Source: Paludibacter sp. (lineage in GTDB: Bacteria > Bacteroidota > Bacteroidia > Bacteroidales > Paludibacteraceae). From it: 7,109 bases of DNA. The translations under genes were made by a program, and so were the position numbers. Under the pieces are notes generated by a model. That model searched no databases, was not told the DNA's origin, and saw nothing but the letters and a program-made list of their open reading frames with translations. Shown here piece after piece: positions 6,441 to 7,109 of the stretch. How positions within the stretch are numbered: the stretch's first letter is position 1; each line of letters begins with the position of its first letter. Location of the stretch: NCBI GenBank assembly GCA_030655595.1, contig JAUSNQ010000064.1, positions 1 through 7,109 on the forward strand. Direction: 5' to 3'.

Positions 6441-6551
6441 TTTCTTTAGGATTATACGATAAGATTCACAACTGTACCCCATCCCATTACTTAATAATCT
6501 AAATTCGCGTTAATAGATATTAAATCAAGATTTTAAGTATCTTTTTTATCG

Positions 6552-6559
6552 TACATTTG
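6552..6559 (+). promoter_or_regulatory. Probable -7 element of the moxR promoter
   Basis: TACATTTG is an exact TAnnTTTG match, 37 nt before the moxR ATG and downstream of a terminator. No TTG occurs 19-23 nt upstream; a T-run at 6531-6534 is the nearest -33 candidate. The leader of about 30 nt is A/T-rich and lacks a Shine-Dalgarno sequence. The gap between the terminator and moxR holds no other feature I can support. Confidence 0.6.
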
Positions 6560-6596
6560 TTTCACTTTTTATAAAAAAATTATTTATACAATATTT

Positions 6597-7109
6597 ATGG
6601 AACAATCTGTTGATATTCGAGAACTTAACGAAAAAATTGAGAAACAAAGTTATTTTGTTGATGCCCTGGTGATGGGTATGGACAAAGTGATCGTGGGTCA
6701 GAAGCATTTAGTTGAATCTTTATTAATCGGTTTATTGTCTGATGGGCATATCTTGTTAGAAGGTGTTCCGGGATTGGCTAAGACATTGGCAATTAAAACT
6801 TTGTCGGATTTAATTAAGGGAGATTATAGCAGAATACAATTTACGCCTGACTTATTGCCGGCTGATGTTGTTGGAACCATGATTTACAGCCAGAAAAAGG
6901 AGGAATTCAGTATCCGCAAAGGACCCGTTTTTGCAAATTTAATTCTTGCGGATGAGATAAACCGTGCACCGGCAAAAGTGCAAAGTGCTTTGCTTGAAGC
7001 CATGCAAGAACGTCAGGTTACAATTGGTGATCATACTTACAAATTGCCGGAGCCATTTTTAGTTATGGCTACACAAAATCCGATTGAACAGGAAGGTACT
7101 TATCCGTTA
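6597..7109 (+). CDS. MoxR-family AAA+ ATPase (3' end missing)
   Basis: The frame opens with ATG at 6597 and is still open at the window edge after 171 codons, about half of the usual 320-340 residues. After an N-terminal helix comes [17 protein letters not shown]. The Walker A motif is GVPGLAKT at 56-63 (Lys62), and Walker B is [11 protein letters not shown] with Asp119 and Glu120. MoxR-specific [18 protein letters not shown] follows, and sensor 1 is [15 protein letters not shown] with Asn161. These features define the MoxR/RavA branch, which acts as a chaperone-like ATPase with VWA-domain partners. In Bacteroidetes such genes commonly lead an operon with DUF58 and the BatA-BatD genes tied to stress or oxygen tolerance; whether that follows here lies outside the window. 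It has its own promoter and is separated from the HU-LysM gene by a terminator. Confidence 0.95.
   Translation, partial: MEQSVDIRELNEKIEKQSYFVDALVMGMDKVIVGQKHLVESLLIGLLSDGHILLEGVPGLAKTLAIKTLSDLIKGDYSRIQFTPDLLPADVVGTMIYSQKKEEFSIRKGPVFANLILADEINRAPAKVQSALLEAMQERQVTIGDHTYKLPEPFLVMATQNPIEQEGTYPL

Noticed and set aside
6510..6523. Palindrome TTAATA-GA-TATTAA upstream of the moxR promoter
   Set aside because: It is perfectly symmetric but made only of A and T apart from the spacer G, so it is likely to arise by chance in this composition; no family operator is recognised.
6455..6553. Long-range inverted repeat TACGATAA (6455-6462) and TTATCGTA (6546-6553) before moxR
   Set aside because: An 8-bp match across 230 nt of AT-rich DNA is close to chance expectation, and the 83-nt separation makes a functional hairpin unlikely, though one arm touches the -7 element.
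1..7109. Mobile element, CRISPR array, phage, toxin-antitoxin or defence system
   Set aside because: No transposase or integrase motif, no spaced direct repeats, no attachment site and no defence domain were seen. All genes are conserved chromosomal genes in a consistent order and composition.

Overview
The window is ordinary chromosomal DNA from a member of the Bacteroidota (Bacteroidetes), most likely order Bacteroidales. Four things support this. The DNA is AT-rich. The best promoter has the Bacteroidetes form (TTG, 20 nt, TAnnTTTG). Genes generally start without a Shine-Dalgarno sequence. The gene order cinA, rpmB, rpmG, DUF4295, ftsY, rimO is, from memory, typical of this phylum. No mobile element, CRISPR array, tRNA or rRNA was found. 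All eight complete genes and the two edge-truncated ones lie on the + strand.

Layout. (1) Positions 1-1780: the 3' part of a cysteine-rich DUF3109-family gene, followed 4 nt later by full-length cinA (NMN deamidase / nucleotide-pyrophosphatase type protein). (2) Positions 1870-2625: a self-contained ribosomal-protein operon with a well-formed promoter, rpmB (bL28), rpmG (bL33), a 50-codon DUF4295 gene (bL38 type) and a strong hairpin terminator. rpmG is preceded by an unusually strong Shine-Dalgarno sequence. (3) Positions 2643-6440: a tightly packed operon of ftsY (SRP receptor), rimO (overlaps ftsY by 4 nt), a small HU-like gene and a larger HU-like gene (overlapping by 8 nt), closed by a second hairpin terminator. 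(4) Positions 6552-7109: a new promoter and the 5' half of a MoxR-family AAA+ ATPase gene that runs off the window. In Bacteroidetes such a gene often heads a DUF58/BatA-D operon.

Functional themes are ribosome composition and modification (bL28, bL33, bL38, RimO acting on uS12), co-translational membrane targeting (FtsY), and a less familiar module of two HU-fold proteins. The second HU protein carries one transmembrane helix and a C-terminal LysM-like domain. As read from sequence, it could bind DNA in the cytoplasm while holding peptidoglycan in the periplasm. This nucleoid-to-wall tether architecture is the most interesting item in the window. The rest is largely conserved housekeeping content.
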